A stretch of DNA of 64,000 bases from Streptomyces humicola (GCF_024436035.1 NZ_JANFNG010000006.1:1-64000), one strand, 5' to 3'. Shown: positions 7,162 to 17,173, counted from the first letter of the stretch. The notes: generated from the sequence alone by a model not told the origin. Numbers and translations: made by a program.

Positions 7162-8018
7162 CACCCGACCTGCGCGGCGGACGCCAGGTGCAGCCGGGTG
7201 AAGGCGAGCGCCTCGGCGAGATCGGCCTCCCGTTCGGCGGCGGACATCGCACGCCGCGTGTTGACCTCGACCACCACCGTGCCGGTGAAGCCGGAGACCG
7301 CGAGACGCTCCAGCAGCTCCGCACAGGGCTGCGCACCGCGCCCCGGCACCAGGTGCTCGTCCTTGCCGGAGCCGGTGCCGTCCGCGAGATGCACGTGCGC
7401 GAGCCGGCTGCCCATGCGGTCGACCATGTGCAGGGCGTCGTTGCGAGCGGTCGCGGTGTGGGACAGGTCGATGGTGAAGTCCCGGAAGTCCTCCTTCGTG
7501 GGATCCCAGTCCGGGGCATACGCGAGCATCTCGCGGTCGCGGTAGCGCCACGGGTACATGTTCTCCACCGCGAACCGCACATCGGTCTCGTCGGCCATCC
7601 GCCACACCCCGCGGACGAAATCTCGCGCGTAATTGCGCTGCCACCTGAACGGCGGGTGGACGACGACGGTGGACGCCCCGAGCGTCTCGGCGGCGGCGCG
7701 GGCGCGCTGCAGTTTCGTCCACGGGTCCGTGGACCAGACGCGCTGGGTGATCAGCAGGCAGGGGGCGTGGACGGCGAGGACGGGGACGCCGTGGTAGTCG
7801 GAGAGGCGCCGCAGCGCCTCGGTGTCCTGGCTGACGGGATCCGTCCAGACCATGACCTCGACTCCGTCGTACCCCAGGCGTGCGGCGATCTCGAAGGCGG
7901 TGGACGTCGACTCGGGGTACACAGACGCTGTCGACAGCGCGACGCGGTGCGAGGCGCTGGCGCGCGTCATTTTCGCCTGCGCCTTCCGGGGCGCGGGATC
8001 GTCGGGTCGGTCGGCCAC
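7161..8018 (-). CDS. Sugar phosphate isomerase/epimerase family protein (AP endonuclease 2 fold)
   Basis: A 285-aa TIM-barrel protein of the xylose-isomerase-like family. Metal-ligand segments typical of the fold are present: [46 protein letters not shown] and [21 protein letters not shown]. The last is the conserved H-x-D and GRG region. The exact substrate is unknown. GTG 8018 is supported by a TACGCT box ending 7 nt upstream (8031-8026), a leaderless layout; an internal ATG at 7970 would remove 16 residues. It is translationally coupled to the TetR gene downstream. Confidence 0.86.
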   Translation of the reverse strand: MADRPDDPAPRKAQAKMTRASASHRVALSTASVYPESTSTAFEIAARLGYDGVEVMVWTDPVSQDTEALRRLSDYHGVPVLAVHAPCLLITQRVWSTDPWTKLQRARAAAETLGASTVVVHPPFRWQRNYARDFVRGVWRMADETDVRFAVENMYPWRYRDREMLAYAPDWDPTKEDFRDFTIDLSHTATARNDALHMVDRMGSRLAHVHLADGTGSGKDEHLVPGRGAQPCAELLERLAVSGFTGTVVVEVNTRRAMSAAEREADLAEALAFTRLHLASAAQVG

Positions 8019-8088
8019 GCGCTACAGCGTACGGCTTGCACTGCGTGCGGCTTGCGCATCGTGACGTGCGTTACGCGGCGCCCGGCGG

Positions 8089-9027
8089 TCAGCGCACGGG
8101 CAGCCCCATCGCGTCCAGCCGCCGCAGGATCACGCCCTCGCGCAGCGCCCAGGGGCAGATCTCCAGCTCCTCGACCCCGAAGAGGTCCATGGCGCCCTCG
8201 GCCACGAGCGCACCGGCGAGCAGTTGTCGTGCGCGCCCCTCCGAGACCCCGGGCAGGGCGGAGCGCTGCGCGGCCGTCATCGACGCGAGCCGCGGCACCC
8301 ACTCCTCCAGGTCCCGCCGGCCCAGCGTGCGCTGCACGTACAGCCCCTCCCGGGACGCCGCCGCGCCGGCGATGCGCGCGAGCTGGCGGAACGTCTTCGA
8401 CGTGCCGACCACGTGATCGGGCGCCCCGAGCCGGCTGAACTCCGCGACCGTACGGGCGATTTCGGCCCGCACGTGCTTGCGCAGTGCCCGTACGTCCTCC
8501 GGCTCCGGCGGGTCGCCAGGCAGCGCCGACGCCGTGAGCCGTCCGGCGCCCAGCGGCAGCGACACCGCCGCATCGGGCTGCTCGTCGATCCCGTAGGCGG
8601 CTTCGAGCGAGCCGCCGCCGATGTCGAGCACCAGGAGCCGCCCGGCCGACCAGCCGAACCAGCGGCGGGCCGCGAGGAAGGTCAGCCGCGCCTCGTCCGC
8701 GCCGGAGAGGACCTGCAGTTTGATGCCGGTGCCCTCCGCGACCCGCGCGAGCACTTCCTCGGCGTTGACGGCCTCCCGTACCGCGGAGGTCGCGAAGGCG
8801 AGCACCTCCTCGACACCCTTGTCCTCGGCGACCCGTTCCGCGTCCGCGACCTGGGCGGCCAGCCGTGCGACGCCCGCGTCACCGATCGCGCCGTCCTCGT
8901 CGAGGATCTCGGCAAGCTTCAGCTCCGCCTTGTGCGAGTAGGCCGGCAAGGGCCGTGCTCCCGGGTGCGCGTCCACCACCAGCAGGTGAACGGTGTTGGA
9001 TCCCACGTCGAGCACTCCGAGTCGCAT
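8089..9027 (-). CDS. Ppx/GppA family exopolyphosphatase or (p)ppGpp phosphohydrolase
   Basis: A 312-aa member of the ASKHA-fold Ppx/GppA phosphatases, which remove terminal phosphate from polyphosphate or pppGpp. The N-terminal phosphate-binding motif is [15 protein letters not shown], the second glycine-rich motif is [16 protein letters not shown], and a C-terminal catalytic-domain tail ([15 protein letters not shown]) is present. About 310 aa is the short actinobacterial type without a C-terminal HD domain. TAGCGT (9040-9035) lies 7 nt before ATG 9027, indicating a leaderless transcript. It diverges from the cysteine-rich gene at 9106. Confidence 0.92.
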   Translation of the reverse strand: MRLGVLDVGSNTVHLLVVDAHPGARPLPAYSHKAELKLAEILDEDGAIGDAGVARLAAQVADAERVAEDKGVEEVLAFATSAVREAVNAEEVLARVAEGTGIKLQVLSGADEARLTFLAARRWFGWSAGRLLVLDIGGGSLEAAYGIDEQPDAAVSLPLGAGRLTASALPGDPPEPEDVRALRKHVRAEIARTVAEFSRLGAPDHVVGTSKTFRQLARIAGAAASREGLYVQRTLGRRDLEEWVPRLASMTAAQRSALPGVSEGRARQLLAGALVAEGAMDLFGVEELEICPWALREGVILRRLDAMGLPVR

Positions 9028-9105
9028 AGGACCGACGCTAGCGCGATCCGCATCCATGGTTGTGGGCGACGTCGGTAATCTCCCGCGCTGACCTACCCTG
9101 GCTGG

Positions 9106-9909
9106 GTGGCAAAAGCGGCAAAGGCGAAGTCCAAGATGAAGCAGAAGCCGGTCGAGGCCGACGAGGTCGGTCTCGACTTCCCGCGCGCCTGGGTCGAGTT
9201 CCCCGACCCGGCCGACGACGAGCAGGTCTTCCGCTGCGACCTGACCTGGCTCACCTCGCGGTGGACGTGCATCTTCGGCCGCGGCTGCCAGGGCATCGCC
9301 GCGGGCCGGGCGAGCGACGGCTGCTGCACCCTCGGCGCGCACTTCTCGGACGAGGACGACGAGGCGAGGGTGGCCAAGCACGCCGCCCGGCTCACACCCG
9401 AGCTGTGGCAGTTGTACGAGACCGGCCACTCGCCCGAGGGATGGGCCGAGGTCAACGAGGACGGCGAGCGGCAGACCCGGCGCGTCGACGGTGCCTGCGT
9501 CTTCCTCAACCGTCCGGGATTCACGGGCGGCGAGGGCTGCGCGCTGCACACGCTGGCGCTGCGCGAGGGGCGCGAGCCGCTGGAGACCAAGCCGGACGTG
9601 TGCTGGCAGCTGCCGATCCGGCGCACCTACGACTGGGTCGACCGGCCCGACGACACGCGCGTGCTGGTGGTCTCGATCGGGGAGTACGACCGGCGCGGCT
9701 GGGGTCCCGGCGGGCACGACCTGCACTGGTGGTGCACGAGCGCGAGGTCGGCGCACGGCGCGGGCGAGCCGGTCTACCTCTCGTACCGGCCCGAGCTGAT
9801 CGAGCTGATGGGCGCGCCCGCGTACGAGCGGCTGGCCGAGCTGTGCGAGGCACGGCTGGCCTCGTCGCTGCCGCTGCTCGCCCCGCACCCGGCTGATCCC
9901 CAGGTCTGA
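9106..9909 (+). CDS. Conserved cysteine-rich protein, possible metal-cluster protein
   Basis: A 267-aa protein of unknown function with a lysine/alanine-rich start. It has a cysteine cluster (Cys44, 55, 61, 73, 74, 131, 145 and three later ones) reminiscent of the YkgJ-type Fe/Zn cluster family (C-x-C ... CC ... C). Conserved tryptophans occur in [12 protein letters not shown]. No signal peptide or membrane segment is seen, so it is probably cytoplasmic. GTG 9106 follows TACCCT (9094-9099) by exactly 6 nt and there is no Shine-Dalgarno, so the mRNA is probably leaderless. It diverges from the Ppx/GppA gene. Confidence 0.8.
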   Translation: MAKAAKAKSKMKQKPVEADEVGLDFPRAWVEFPDPADDEQVFRCDLTWLTSRWTCIFGRGCQGIAAGRASDGCCTLGAHFSDEDDEARVAKHAARLTPELWQLYETGHSPEGWAEVNEDGERQTRRVDGACVFLNRPGFTGGEGCALHTLALREGREPLETKPDVCWQLPIRRTYDWVDRPDDTRVLVVSIGEYDRRGWGPGGHDLHWWCTSARSAHGAGEPVYLSYRPELIELMGAPAYERLAELCEARLASSLPLLAPHPADPQV

Positions 9910-9934
9910 CGGGCCGGCGGGCGGGCCCGGCGGC

Positions 9935-11641
9935 CTACGACGGCTTGGGCCCCGGGCCGGAGGTCGGCGTCGGCGAGGACGAGGGTGTGGGCGTCGGGCT
10001 GGGCGTCGGGGAGGGGCTCGCTCCCTGGCCCTCGATGGTGACGGTGGAGCCCGACGGCTCGAAGGTGATCCGTGCGCGCCAGGGCCCCGCGGGCTGGGCC
10101 GCCTGGTCGACGGTGACCGTGATGGCGACGCTGCGGCCCGGCCGGAGGGTGCCCGAGGTGGTGCTCAGGTGCAGCCAGTACGCGTCGGTTGACGCCTTCC
10201 AGTGCACCGGCGAGCCGCCCTCGTCCGTGACCGTGATCAGGGTGCCGGAGCCCTGCGGCTGGGCGGCAACGGTGATCCACCCGGGGCTCGGCGAGGAGGG
10301 TGAGGAGCTCGCCGTGGGGCGGGGGGAGCCGGACGCGATCGACGACCCGGCCGAGCCGTCCGCCGAGGTGGCCGCCTTCGGGGTGGGTGTGGTGCCGGGG
10401 GTGCGCAGGCTGGTGGCGTGGTGGCGGTCGCCGGCCTTGTCGTTGCTGGTCCTGTCGTCGGCGTAGCCGTAGTCGCTGGGGTTGGTGCCGTCGGTGTCGG
10501 TCGCCGAGACCGACGTGGTGTCCTGGGCCTCGCCGGTCTGCGGTGCGTTGCGGTAGGCGACCCACAGGGCGAGCGCGGGGGCGGCGACGACGGCCGCGAC
10601 GACGGTCGTGGTGACCGCGCGGTGGCGGATCAGCGTGCGGCGCGCGGCGCGGTCCTTCATGTCCAGCGGGAAACCGCGCCGGTCGAAGTGGGGTACGCGG
10701 CCGGCGCTGCGTCCGGCGGAGCGGATCGCGCGCAGGGAGTGCAGCATCGCGGCGCACACGGCGGAGCGCGGTGCCTCGACGACGGCGAGTACGGCGGGGG
10801 TTGCGGTGCCCGGCCACGGCCCGGCAGCGACGGCCTGTTCCGCGGTGAGGCGGCACGCCGGGCATTCGTCGACGTGGCGGACGAGTTCGCGGCGCAGCGC
10901 CGTGCCGAGCAGCACCTGGGTGTCGCCGGAGAGGCGGGCGACGGCGGGGCAGCTGCCGAGTTCGACGACGGCGAGGGCGGTGCGGGTACGTTCCACCTCG
11001 CAGGCGGCGCGGGAGAGCAGGGAGCGGGCGGCGTCGCGGTCGACGCCGAGCACGGCGGCGATCTCGCGGGCCGACAGCTGGTGGCGTACGGCGAGTTCGA
11101 GTGCCTCGCGCTGCTCGGGGGTGGTGCCCGCGGCCTCGGGCCAGGCGAGGGCGGCGAGTTCGCGGCGGCGTTCGTCGGCGACGGACTGCGGCGTCTCGGG
11201 TGATCCGGCGGACGGGCGGCCCTCGGCGAGGCGGCGCAGGCAGGCCCAGCGGGCGAGCGCGTAGAACCAGGCGCGGCGCAGCTCGGGGTCGCGCAGTCGG
11301 CCGCGGTGGCGTTCGGCGACGGCGAGCATGTCGCCGAGGGCGGCGATGGCCGTGTCGTGCCCGCACAGCACGGACAGGCAGTACGTGAACAGCCCGTCCA
11401 GGTACGGCTCGTAGAGCGGCGGTGGCTGCTGCGGCACGGTGCCGACGGCCGGTTCGCAGCCCGGCCCGGTGTCCATGGCGAGGGCCGTGGCGGCACCCGG
11501 CCCGGCGGACTGCCCGGCGGCCGGGCCGGTTCCGCGGCGGGTCGCGCGCGGGACCGCCCGGTGCGCGCCGGTGGGTGCCGGGTGTCGGTGCGCCGGGGAC
11601 GAAGGGGAACGCGACGGGGTGTGCTCAGACCTGCTCATCAC
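9935..11641 (-). CDS. Membrane protein with sigma-like, zinc-finger and BACON domains
   Basis: A 568-aa multi-domain chain. After a proline-rich N-terminus come a segment like ECF sigma region 2 ([20 protein letters not shown]) and one like region 4 ([20 protein letters not shown]). A zinc-finger anti-sigma-type motif HVDECPACR follows, then one membrane helix ([20 protein letters not shown]). An extracytoplasmic Ser/Thr/Pro linker leads to a BACON-like beta domain ([18 protein letters not shown]) and an SPTP-rich tail. It looks like a sigma/anti-sigma pair fused to an outside sensor; whether the sigma part still binds polymerase is unknown. TACGGT 6 nt before GTG 11641 suggests a leaderless start (ATG 11638 is the next codon). 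It is next to radA-disA. Confidence 0.82.
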   Translation of the reverse strand: MMSRSEHTPSRSPSSPAHRHPAPTGAHRAVPRATRRGTGPAAGQSAGPGAATALAMDTGPGCEPAVGTVPQQPPPLYEPYLDGLFTYCLSVLCGHDTAIAALGDMLAVAERHRGRLRDPELRRAWFYALARWACLRRLAEGRPSAGSPETPQSVADERRRELAALAWPEAAGTTPEQREALELAVRHQLSAREIAAVLGVDRDAARSLLSRAACEVERTRTALAVVELGSCPAVARLSGDTQVLLGTALRRELVRHVDECPACRLTAEQAVAAGPWPGTATPAVLAVVEAPRSAVCAAMLHSLRAIRSAGRSAGRVPHFDRRGFPLDMKDRAARRTLIRHRAVTTTVVAAVVAAPALALWVAYRNAPQTGEAQDTTSVSATDTDGTNPSDYGYADDRTSNDKAGDRHHATSLRTPGTTPTPKAATSADGSAGSSIASGSPRPTASSSPSSPSPGWITVAAQPQGSGTLITVTDEGGSPVHWKASTDAYWLHLSTTSGTLRPGRSVAITVTVDQAAQPAGPWRARITFEPSGSTVTIEGQGASPSPTPSPTPTPSSSPTPTSGPGPKPS

Positions 11642-11849
11642 TGGGCGACCGTAGGGCGGCGGTGCGCGCCCTCCCACCCCCCGGTGCGACGTTTAACCCT
11701 TTCGGGTGTACTTCCCCCTCAAAAGAGGACACCAGTCCCATCCGTCCGTGCGATTCACCCTTCCCCGCCACGGCGCGCCACCCAACCGCCCCCGCGTACG
11801 CCACGGCGCGCCCCACGCGTTGTCACACCCTGGCTCTATGGTGAGGCCC

Positions 11850-13277
11850 ATGGCTGCCCGTACGCGTACGACAACCAAGGACCGCCCGGCCTACCGCTGC
11901 ACCGAGTGCGGCTGGACGACGGCCAAGTGGGTCGGCCGGTGCGGCGAGTGCCAGGCGTGGGGCACGGTCGAGGAGCAGGGCGCGCCCGCCGTGCGCACCA
12001 CCGCACCCGGCCGGGTCACCGCACCTGCGCGCCCGATCGCGCAGGTCGACGGCCGCGTGGCGACGGCGCGCTCCACGGGAGTCGCCGAGCTCGACCGAGT
12101 GCTCGGCGGCGGCCTCGTGCCCGGCGCCGTCGTACTGCTCGCGGGCGAGCCCGGGGTGGGCAAGTCGACGCTGCTGCTCGACGTCGCGGCGAAGGCGTCG
12201 AGCGAGCAGGGGCGCACCCTGTACGTGACGGGTGAGGAGTCGGCCGGGCAGGTGCGGCTGCGTGCCGACCGCATCGGCGCGCTCAGCGACCACCTGTATC
12301 TGGCCGCGGAGACGGATCTCGCGGCGGTCCTCGGCCATCTCGACGACGTCAAGCCCTCGCTGCTGGTCCTGGACTCGGTGCAGACCGTCGCCTCCCCGGA
12401 GATCGACGGCGCGCCCGGCGGCATGGCGCAGGTCCGCGAGGTGGCAGGGGCGCTGATCCGCGCCTCAAAGGAGCGCGGCATGTCGACGATCCTGGTCGGC
12501 CATGTCACCAAGGACGGCGCGATCGCCGGGCCGCGGCTGCTGGAGCATCTCGTCGACGTCGTCCTGCACTTCGAGGGCGACCGCCATGCACGGCTCCGGC
12601 TGATCCGCGGGGTCAAGAACCGCTACGGGGCCACTGACGAGGTCGGCTGCTTCGAGCTGCACGACGAGGGGATCACCGGGCTCGCCGATCCCAGCGGGCT
12701 GTTCCTCACCCGGCGGGACGAGCCGGTGCCCGGCACGTGCCTGACCGTCACCCTGGAGGGCCGCCGCCCGCTCGTCGCCGAGGTGCAGGCGCTCACCGTG
12801 GCGTCCCAGATCCCCTCACCGCGCCGCACCACATCGGGGCTCGAGACCTCCCGGGTGTCGATGATGCTCGCCGTCCTGGAACAGCGCGGCCGCATCCACC
12901 AGATCGGCAAGTGCGACATCTACAGCGCCACGGTGGGCGGGGTGAAGCTGTCGGAGCCGTCGGCCGACCTGGCGGTGGCGCTGGCGCTGGCGAGCGCGGC
13001 GAGCGACACGCCGCTGCCGAAGAACCTGGTGGCGATCGGCGAGGTGGGCCTGGCCGGCGAGGTGCGCCGGGTCACCGGGGTGCAGCGCCGCCTCGCCGAG
13101 GCCGCCCGGCTCGGCTTCACCCGGGCGCTCGTGCCGCCCGACCCCGGCAAGGTGCCGGCGGGGATGACGGTGACGGAGGTCACGGACGTCGGTGAGGCAT
13201 TGCGCGTGCTTCCGCGGAAAGGCTCCGGTGACGGCGGCTCGAACCGGACCCGGCGGGCAGACAAAGAGCCTCGGTAG
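11850..13277 (+). CDS. radA: DNA repair protein RadA
   Basis: A RecA-like ATPase that helps process recombination intermediates. The 475-aa protein has an N-terminal zinc finger (C-T-E-C ... C-G-E-C, about residues 13-33) and Walker A GEPGVGKST. The RadA-specific KNRYG motif and a C-terminal Lon-protease-like domain (SEPSADLAVALALASAASDTP) are also present. ATG 11850 has GGTGAGG 4 nt upstream; ATG 11838 would add four residues. It reads into disA 117 nt downstream, an arrangement conserved from mycobacteria to Streptomyces. RadA is known to bind and restrain DisA in other bacteria. Confidence 0.95.
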   Translation: MAARTRTTTKDRPAYRCTECGWTTAKWVGRCGECQAWGTVEEQGAPAVRTTAPGRVTAPARPIAQVDGRVATARSTGVAELDRVLGGGLVPGAVVLLAGEPGVGKSTLLLDVAAKASSEQGRTLYVTGEESAGQVRLRADRIGALSDHLYLAAETDLAAVLGHLDDVKPSLLVLDSVQTVASPEIDGAPGGMAQVREVAGALIRASKERGMSTILVGHVTKDGAIAGPRLLEHLVDVVLHFEGDRHARLRLIRGVKNRYGATDEVGCFELHDEGITGLADPSGLFLTRRDEPVPGTCLTVTLEGRRPLVAEVQALTVASQIPSPRRTTSGLETSRVSMMLAVLEQRGRIHQIGKCDIYSATVGGVKLSEPSADLAVALALASAASDTPLPKNLVAIGEVGLAGEVRRVTGVQRRLAEAARLGFTRALVPPDPGKVPAGMTVTEVTDVGEALRVLPRKGSGDGGSNRTRRADKEPR

Positions 13278-13394
13278 ACTTTGCCCCGGTCTCGCCCGTC
13301 CGGGCTTGCCAGGACGACGGTCGTGCCGACGGCCCCCCGTGTGCGTTCCGGTCACGCGGGCCCGGAACACCCGATATGTGACCGGAGGAGTGCA

Positions 13395-14519
13395 GTGGCA
13401 GCCAACGACCGGGTATCCGTACCCGGAAGGTCCGGCACAGACGGTACGAGTACGAGCATGATGCGGGCTGCGCTCAGCGCGGCCGCGCCCGGCACCGCGC
13501 TCCGTGACGGCCTGGAGCGCATCGTCCGCGGCAACACCGGCGGGCTGATCGTGCTCGGTATGGACAAAACGGTCGAATCGCTCTGTACCGGCGGTTTCGT
13601 GCTCGACGTCGAGTTCACGGCGACGCGCCTGCGCGAGCTGTGCAAGCTCGACGGCGCGCTCATCCTCGACAAGGACATCACCAAGATCCTCCGCGCCGGT
13701 GTGCAGCTCGTGCCCGACTCCACCATTCCGACCGAGGAGACCGGAACCCGTCACCGCACCGCGGACCGGGTCAGCAAGCAGGTCGGTTTCCCCGTCATCT
13801 CCGTCAGCCAGTCGATGCGGGTGATCGCCCTCTACGTCGAGGGGCAGCGCCGCGTGCTGGAGGACTCGGCGACGATTCTCTCCCGCGCCAACCAGGCGCT
13901 CGCCACGCTCGAACGCTACAAGCTGCGACTCGACGAGGTCGCCGGCACGCTCTCCGCGCTGGAGATCGAGGACCTGGTCACCGTCAGGGACGTCACGGCG
14001 GTCGCGCAGCGCCTGGAGATGGTGCGCCGCATCGCCACCGAGATCGCCGAGTACGTCGTGGAGTTGGGCACCGACGGCCGTCTCCTCGCGCTCCAGCTCG
14101 ACGAGTTGATCTCGGGCGTCGACCCCGAGCGCGAACTCGTCGCTCGCGACTACGTGCCGGAGCCCGTCGGGAAGCGCTCGCGTACGGTCGCCGAGGCACT
14201 GGCGGAGCTCGACGCGCTGCCGCAGAGCGAGCTGATCGAACTGACCACGGTGGCCCGGGCGTTGGGATACACCGGTTCACCCGAATCGCTGGACGCCGCC
14301 GTCAGCCCCCGCGGTTTCCGGCTGCTCGCGAAGGTGCCGCGGCTGCCGAACACCGTCATCGAGCGGCTCGTCGACCACTTCGGCGGCCTGCAGAAGCTGC
14401 TCGCCGCGAGCGTCGACGATCTGCAGACGGTCGACGGAGTCGGAGAGGCGCGGGCCCGTTCGGTCCGCGAGGGCCTCTCCCGGCTCGCCGAGTCCTCGAT
14501 CCTCGAACGCTACGTATGA
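13395..14519 (+). CDS. disA: DNA integrity scanning protein, diadenylate cyclase DisA
   Basis: Makes cyclic di-AMP from two ATP and scans DNA for branched structures. The DAC domain has the catalytic DGALILD and RHR (TGTRHRTA) motifs in the first 120 residues. A helical linker and a C-terminal RuvA-like helix-hairpin-helix domain (LLAASVDDLQTVDGVGEAR) follow. The 374-aa length matches the family. GTG 13395 has GGAGGAG 4 nt upstream and gives the MAANDR start known from Streptomyces. No c-di-AMP riboswitch is seen in the 117-nt gap after radA. Confidence 0.96.
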   Translation: MAANDRVSVPGRSGTDGTSTSMMRAALSAAAPGTALRDGLERIVRGNTGGLIVLGMDKTVESLCTGGFVLDVEFTATRLRELCKLDGALILDKDITKILRAGVQLVPDSTIPTEETGTRHRTADRVSKQVGFPVISVSQSMRVIALYVEGQRRVLEDSATILSRANQALATLERYKLRLDEVAGTLSALEIEDLVTVRDVTAVAQRLEMVRRIATEIAEYVVELGTDGRLLALQLDELISGVDPERELVARDYVPEPVGKRSRTVAEALAELDALPQSELIELTTVARALGYTGSPESLDAAVSPRGFRLLAKVPRLPNTVIERLVDHFGGLQKLLAASVDDLQTVDGVGEARARSVREGLSRLAESSILERYV

Positions 14520-14537
14520 CGCCGGCGTCCGGCGCGC

Positions 14538-15335
14538 TCAGCTCCCGTACTGGTTGAGCGCGAACGTGCCCTGGTCGGAACCGATTCCGCTCTCCGACAC
14601 CTTCACCTTGTACGTGCCCGCCCCCGCACCGCTCCCTGATGGCGAGGCGCACTGCGGGCTGCTCTTGCTCATGTCCCACTGCAGCGTGTACGAGGCGGAA
14701 CCGTGCGCCGGGACCTCGAGCAGGTACGCGTTGCGGTCGGTGGGGCAGTCGCCCGTGGACCACACGTGGTTGCCGGAGGAGTCGACGACGGTGACGACCG
14801 CCGCCGTCGCCCCGAAGTTCACCTTGCACGCATTGGAGCCGGAGTTGACCGCGGTCAGGACGAACTTCGGCTGCTGGCCCGGGTCGTAGGACTTCTGCGC
14901 GCTGCGCACCGTCAACTGCGCCTGCGGAGAGGAGCAGTCGGGCAGGTTCGAGGAAACCGGGAGCGGCGGGGGGTTGGAGATCCCCGAACCGCCCGCGCCT
15001 CCGTCCCCGCTGCCGCCCGGCGTACCGGAGCTGCCGCCAGAACCCCCCGAGCCGCCAGAGCCCCCGGAACTGCCCGAACCGCCCGACGTGCCGCGTCCGC
15101 CCGGCACCGAGGTGATCCCCGTCTGGCTCGCCGATGGCCCCGGTGTGATCGACGGAAGCGGCGACCGGCCGTTCTTGGGCGCACCCTCGTTCTGCGTGCC
15201 TCCCCCGGAACCGGCGGAGGTCACGGCCCACACGACGAGCGCCACGAGAAGCGCGAACAGGCACAGCACAACCGCCCGCCGCCGCCAGTAGATCGAGGAA
15301 GGCAGGGGGCCCACCGGGTTGCGCACATTGCCCAC
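14538..15335 (-). CDS. Membrane-anchored extracytoplasmic protein with Gly-Ser linker
   Basis: A 265-aa protein of unknown function. After the cytoplasmic start (GNVRNPVGPLPSSIYWRRR) comes one membrane helix (VVLCLFALLVALVVWAVTSA). A long Gly/Ser/Pro linker made of GGSG repeats leads to a folded outer domain with four cysteines (DCSSPQAQ, SNACKVNF, TGDCPTD, PQCASPSG), enough for two disulfides. The fold resembles small beta-sandwich domains of Streptomyces lipoproteins. GTG 15335 follows TAGAGT (15347-15342) by 6 nt, so it is probably leaderless; an upstream in-frame TTG at 15341 is less likely. It lies convergent to disA and divergent from mutY. Confidence 0.8.
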   Translation of the reverse strand: MGNVRNPVGPLPSSIYWRRRAVVLCLFALLVALVVWAVTSAGSGGGTQNEGAPKNGRSPLPSITPGPSASQTGITSVPGGRGTSGGSGSSGGSGGSGGSGGSSGTPGGSGDGGAGGSGISNPPPLPVSSNLPDCSSPQAQLTVRSAQKSYDPGQQPKFVLTAVNSGSNACKVNFGATAAVVTVVDSSGNHVWSTGDCPTDRNAYLLEVPAHGSASYTLQWDMSKSSPQCASPSGSGAGAGTYKVKVSESGIGSDQGTFALNQYGS

Positions 15336-15481
15336 GCGCAAACTCTATGGGAGAGCAGGGGTTTACCCATGCACCACCCGCCGCATACGGCTCAACTCTT
15401 TGCAGGTCTTCATACGTTTCCGTCGTTTCCGCGCAGCGCTGTGAGCGACGCAGCGCAGCGTGTGACAGGATCGAAAACGCC

Positions 15482-16387
15482 ATGAAGACCGACCACTGCG
15501 TCACGACAGCCCTGCACAGCTCGCTCACGGCCTGGTTCGCAGCGCACGCCCGCGATCTGCCGTGGCGCCGCCCCGAGGCGGGCGCGTGGGGCGTGATGGT
15601 CAGCGAGTTCATGCTGCAGCAGACCCCGGTCAGCCGGGTGCTGCCGGTCTACGAGCAGTGGATGGCCCGTTGGCCGCGCCCCGCCGACCTCGCCGCCGAG
15701 CCACCCGGCGAGGCGGTCCGCGCCTGGGGTCGGCTCGGCTACCCGCGGCGCGCCCTGCGGCTGCACGCCGCGGCGGCCGCGATCGCCGATCGCCACGGCG
15801 GTGAAGTCCCTTGCGATCACGCGGCGTTGCTGGCGCTGCCAGGAGTCGGCGAGTACACGGCAGCCGCGGTCGCCTCGTTCGCGTACGGGCAGCGGCATGC
15901 CGTCCTCGACACCAACGTCCGCCGTGTCCTCGCCCGCGCCCTTACCGGCGTCCAGTACCCGCCCAACGCCACGACCGCGGCCGAGCGCCGCCTCGCCCAG
16001 CGCGTGCTCCCCGACGACGAGGCGCTCGCCGCCCGCTGGGCCGCCGCGACGATGGAGCTCGGCGCGCTGGTGTGCACGGCCCGCACCCCCGGCTGCGGAC
16101 GCTGCCCGATCGCGGAGCGCTGCGCCTGGCGGCTCGCGGGCTTCCCTGAGCACGACGGCCCGCCGCGCCGCGGCCAGTCGTACGCGGGCACCGACCGCCA
16201 GGTGCGCGGCAAGCTGCTCGCGGTGCTGCGCGAGGCGACCGCGCCCGTCCCCCGCGAGGTGCTGGACCGGGTCTGGGACGAGCCCGTGCAGCGGGCCCGC
16301 GCGCTCGACGGCCTCGTCGCAGACGGACTCGTCGAACCCGTCGCCGACGGGGTCTACCGCCTGCCGCAGCGCGCGCCGCTGCCGTAG
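15482..16387 (+). CDS. mutY: A/G-specific adenine glycosylase
   Basis: Removes adenine mispaired with 8-oxoguanine. The 301-aa protein has the helix-hairpin-helix and catalytic aspartate region LPGVGEYTAAAVASFAYG ... VLDTNV. The four-cysteine [4Fe-4S] motif C-x6-C-x2-C-x5-C (CTARTPGCGRCPIAERC) is complete. It lacks the long NUDIX-like C-terminal domain of E. coli MutY and ends in a short winged-helix-like tail, as in other actinobacterial members. ATG 15482 is the start that begins the conserved region; CAGGAT 10 nt upstream may be its -10 box. Confidence 0.93.
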   Translation: MKTDHCVTTALHSSLTAWFAAHARDLPWRRPEAGAWGVMVSEFMLQQTPVSRVLPVYEQWMARWPRPADLAAEPPGEAVRAWGRLGYPRRALRLHAAAAAIADRHGGEVPCDHAALLALPGVGEYTAAAVASFAYGQRHAVLDTNVRRVLARALTGVQYPPNATTAAERRLAQRVLPDDEALAARWAAATMELGALVCTARTPGCGRCPIAERCAWRLAGFPEHDGPPRRGQSYAGTDRQVRGKLLAVLREATAPVPREVLDRVWDEPVQRARALDGLVADGLVEPVADGVYRLPQRAPLP

Positions 16388-16444
16388 CCCGGCAGTGCCG
16401 CCGGCACCGCGGCAGAGTCGGCTGATGAGTGTCTTTGCGGCCCG

Positions 16445-16517
16445 CCGGTTCCGGTTGTTACAGAATCGACGGATCGCTGTGAGCCGGTTGTGGGGTTGCG
16501 GGCGGGGTTACCGCAAC
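16445..16517 (+). promoter_or_regulatory. Candidate control region of sigE: spaced CCGGTT repeats and an inverted repeat
   Basis: CCGGTT occurs at 16445 and 16451. CCGGTTGT recurs at 16451-16458 and 16484-16491, 33 bp apart (about three helical turns). A 7-bp inverted repeat GTTGCGG/CCGCAAC (16495-16501, 16511-16517) follows. In S. coelicolor the sigE promoter is activated by CseB, so these are candidate CseB contacts; no footprint sequence is available to me to confirm. Confidence 0.35.
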
Positions 16518-16591
16518 AGCACGCCCATAGCGTCCTTCCTCGTCGGCCCGACCAGCCGACGGTACTCAGGACGGATCTGGAGGCTCAGGCC

Positions 16592-17173
16592 ATGGCCATG
16601 GCGGCAAGCACGGCGATGGACGACAGCAGGACGCTGGACTTCGAGGAGTACGTGCGGACCCGGCAGGACTCCCTGCTCCGCAGCGCCCGCCGTCTCGTGC
16701 CGGACCCGGTCGACGCCCAGGACCTGGTCCAGACCGCGCTGTGCCGCACGTTCCCGCGGTGGGACCGGATAGCCGACAAGGGACTCGCCGACGCCTACAT
16801 GCGCCGCGTCATGATCAACACCCGTACGGAGTGGTGGCGTGCGCGCAAGCTGGAAGAGGTCCCCACCGACACCCTCCCCGACTCCAGCATCGACGACGGC
16901 GCCGAGCAGCGCGCCGACCGGGCCATGCTCCTCAGTGTGCTCGCCGTGCTCGCGCCCAAGCAGCGCCAGGTCGTCGTGTTGCGGCACTGGGAGCAGATGA
17001 GCACGGAGGAGACCGCCCGCGTGCTGGGCATGTCGACGGGTACCGTCAAGAGCACCCTGCACCGCGCGCTCGCCCGGATGCGCGAGGAGCTCGAGCAGAA
17101 CGCCTTCGTGCCGGCGCAGGCGCAGCGCCGCCGTGAGACGGCATCCGCAAGGGAGGGGACGTGCGCCGCATAG
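16592..17173 (+). CDS. sigE: ECF RNA polymerase sigma factor SigE
   Basis: Directs polymerase to cell-envelope stress genes. The 193-aa protein has sigma region 2 (DAQDLVQTALCRTFPRWD) and region 4 with its helix-turn-helix (MSTEETARVLGMSTGTVKST). SigE of Streptomyces is unusual in having no anti-sigma factor and is instead set by transcription through CseB/CseC; the downstream genes here match that system. GGAGG (16579-16583) lies 8 nt before ATG 16592; ATGs at 16598 and 16616 are alternatives. Its 3' end overlaps cseA by 13 nt. Confidence 0.94.
   Translation: MAMAASTAMDDSRTLDFEEYVRTRQDSLLRSARRLVPDPVDAQDLVQTALCRTFPRWDRIADKGLADAYMRRVMINTRTEWWRARKLEEVPTDTLPDSSIDDGAEQRADRAMLLSVLAVLAPKQRQVVVLRHWEQMSTEETARVLGMSTGTVKSTLHRALARMREELEQNAFVPAQAQRRRETASAREGTCAA

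Noticed and set aside
13278-13394. c-di-AMP riboswitch upstream of disA
   Set aside because: The 117-nt gap shows none of the conserved ydaO-type elements and is too short for the motif.
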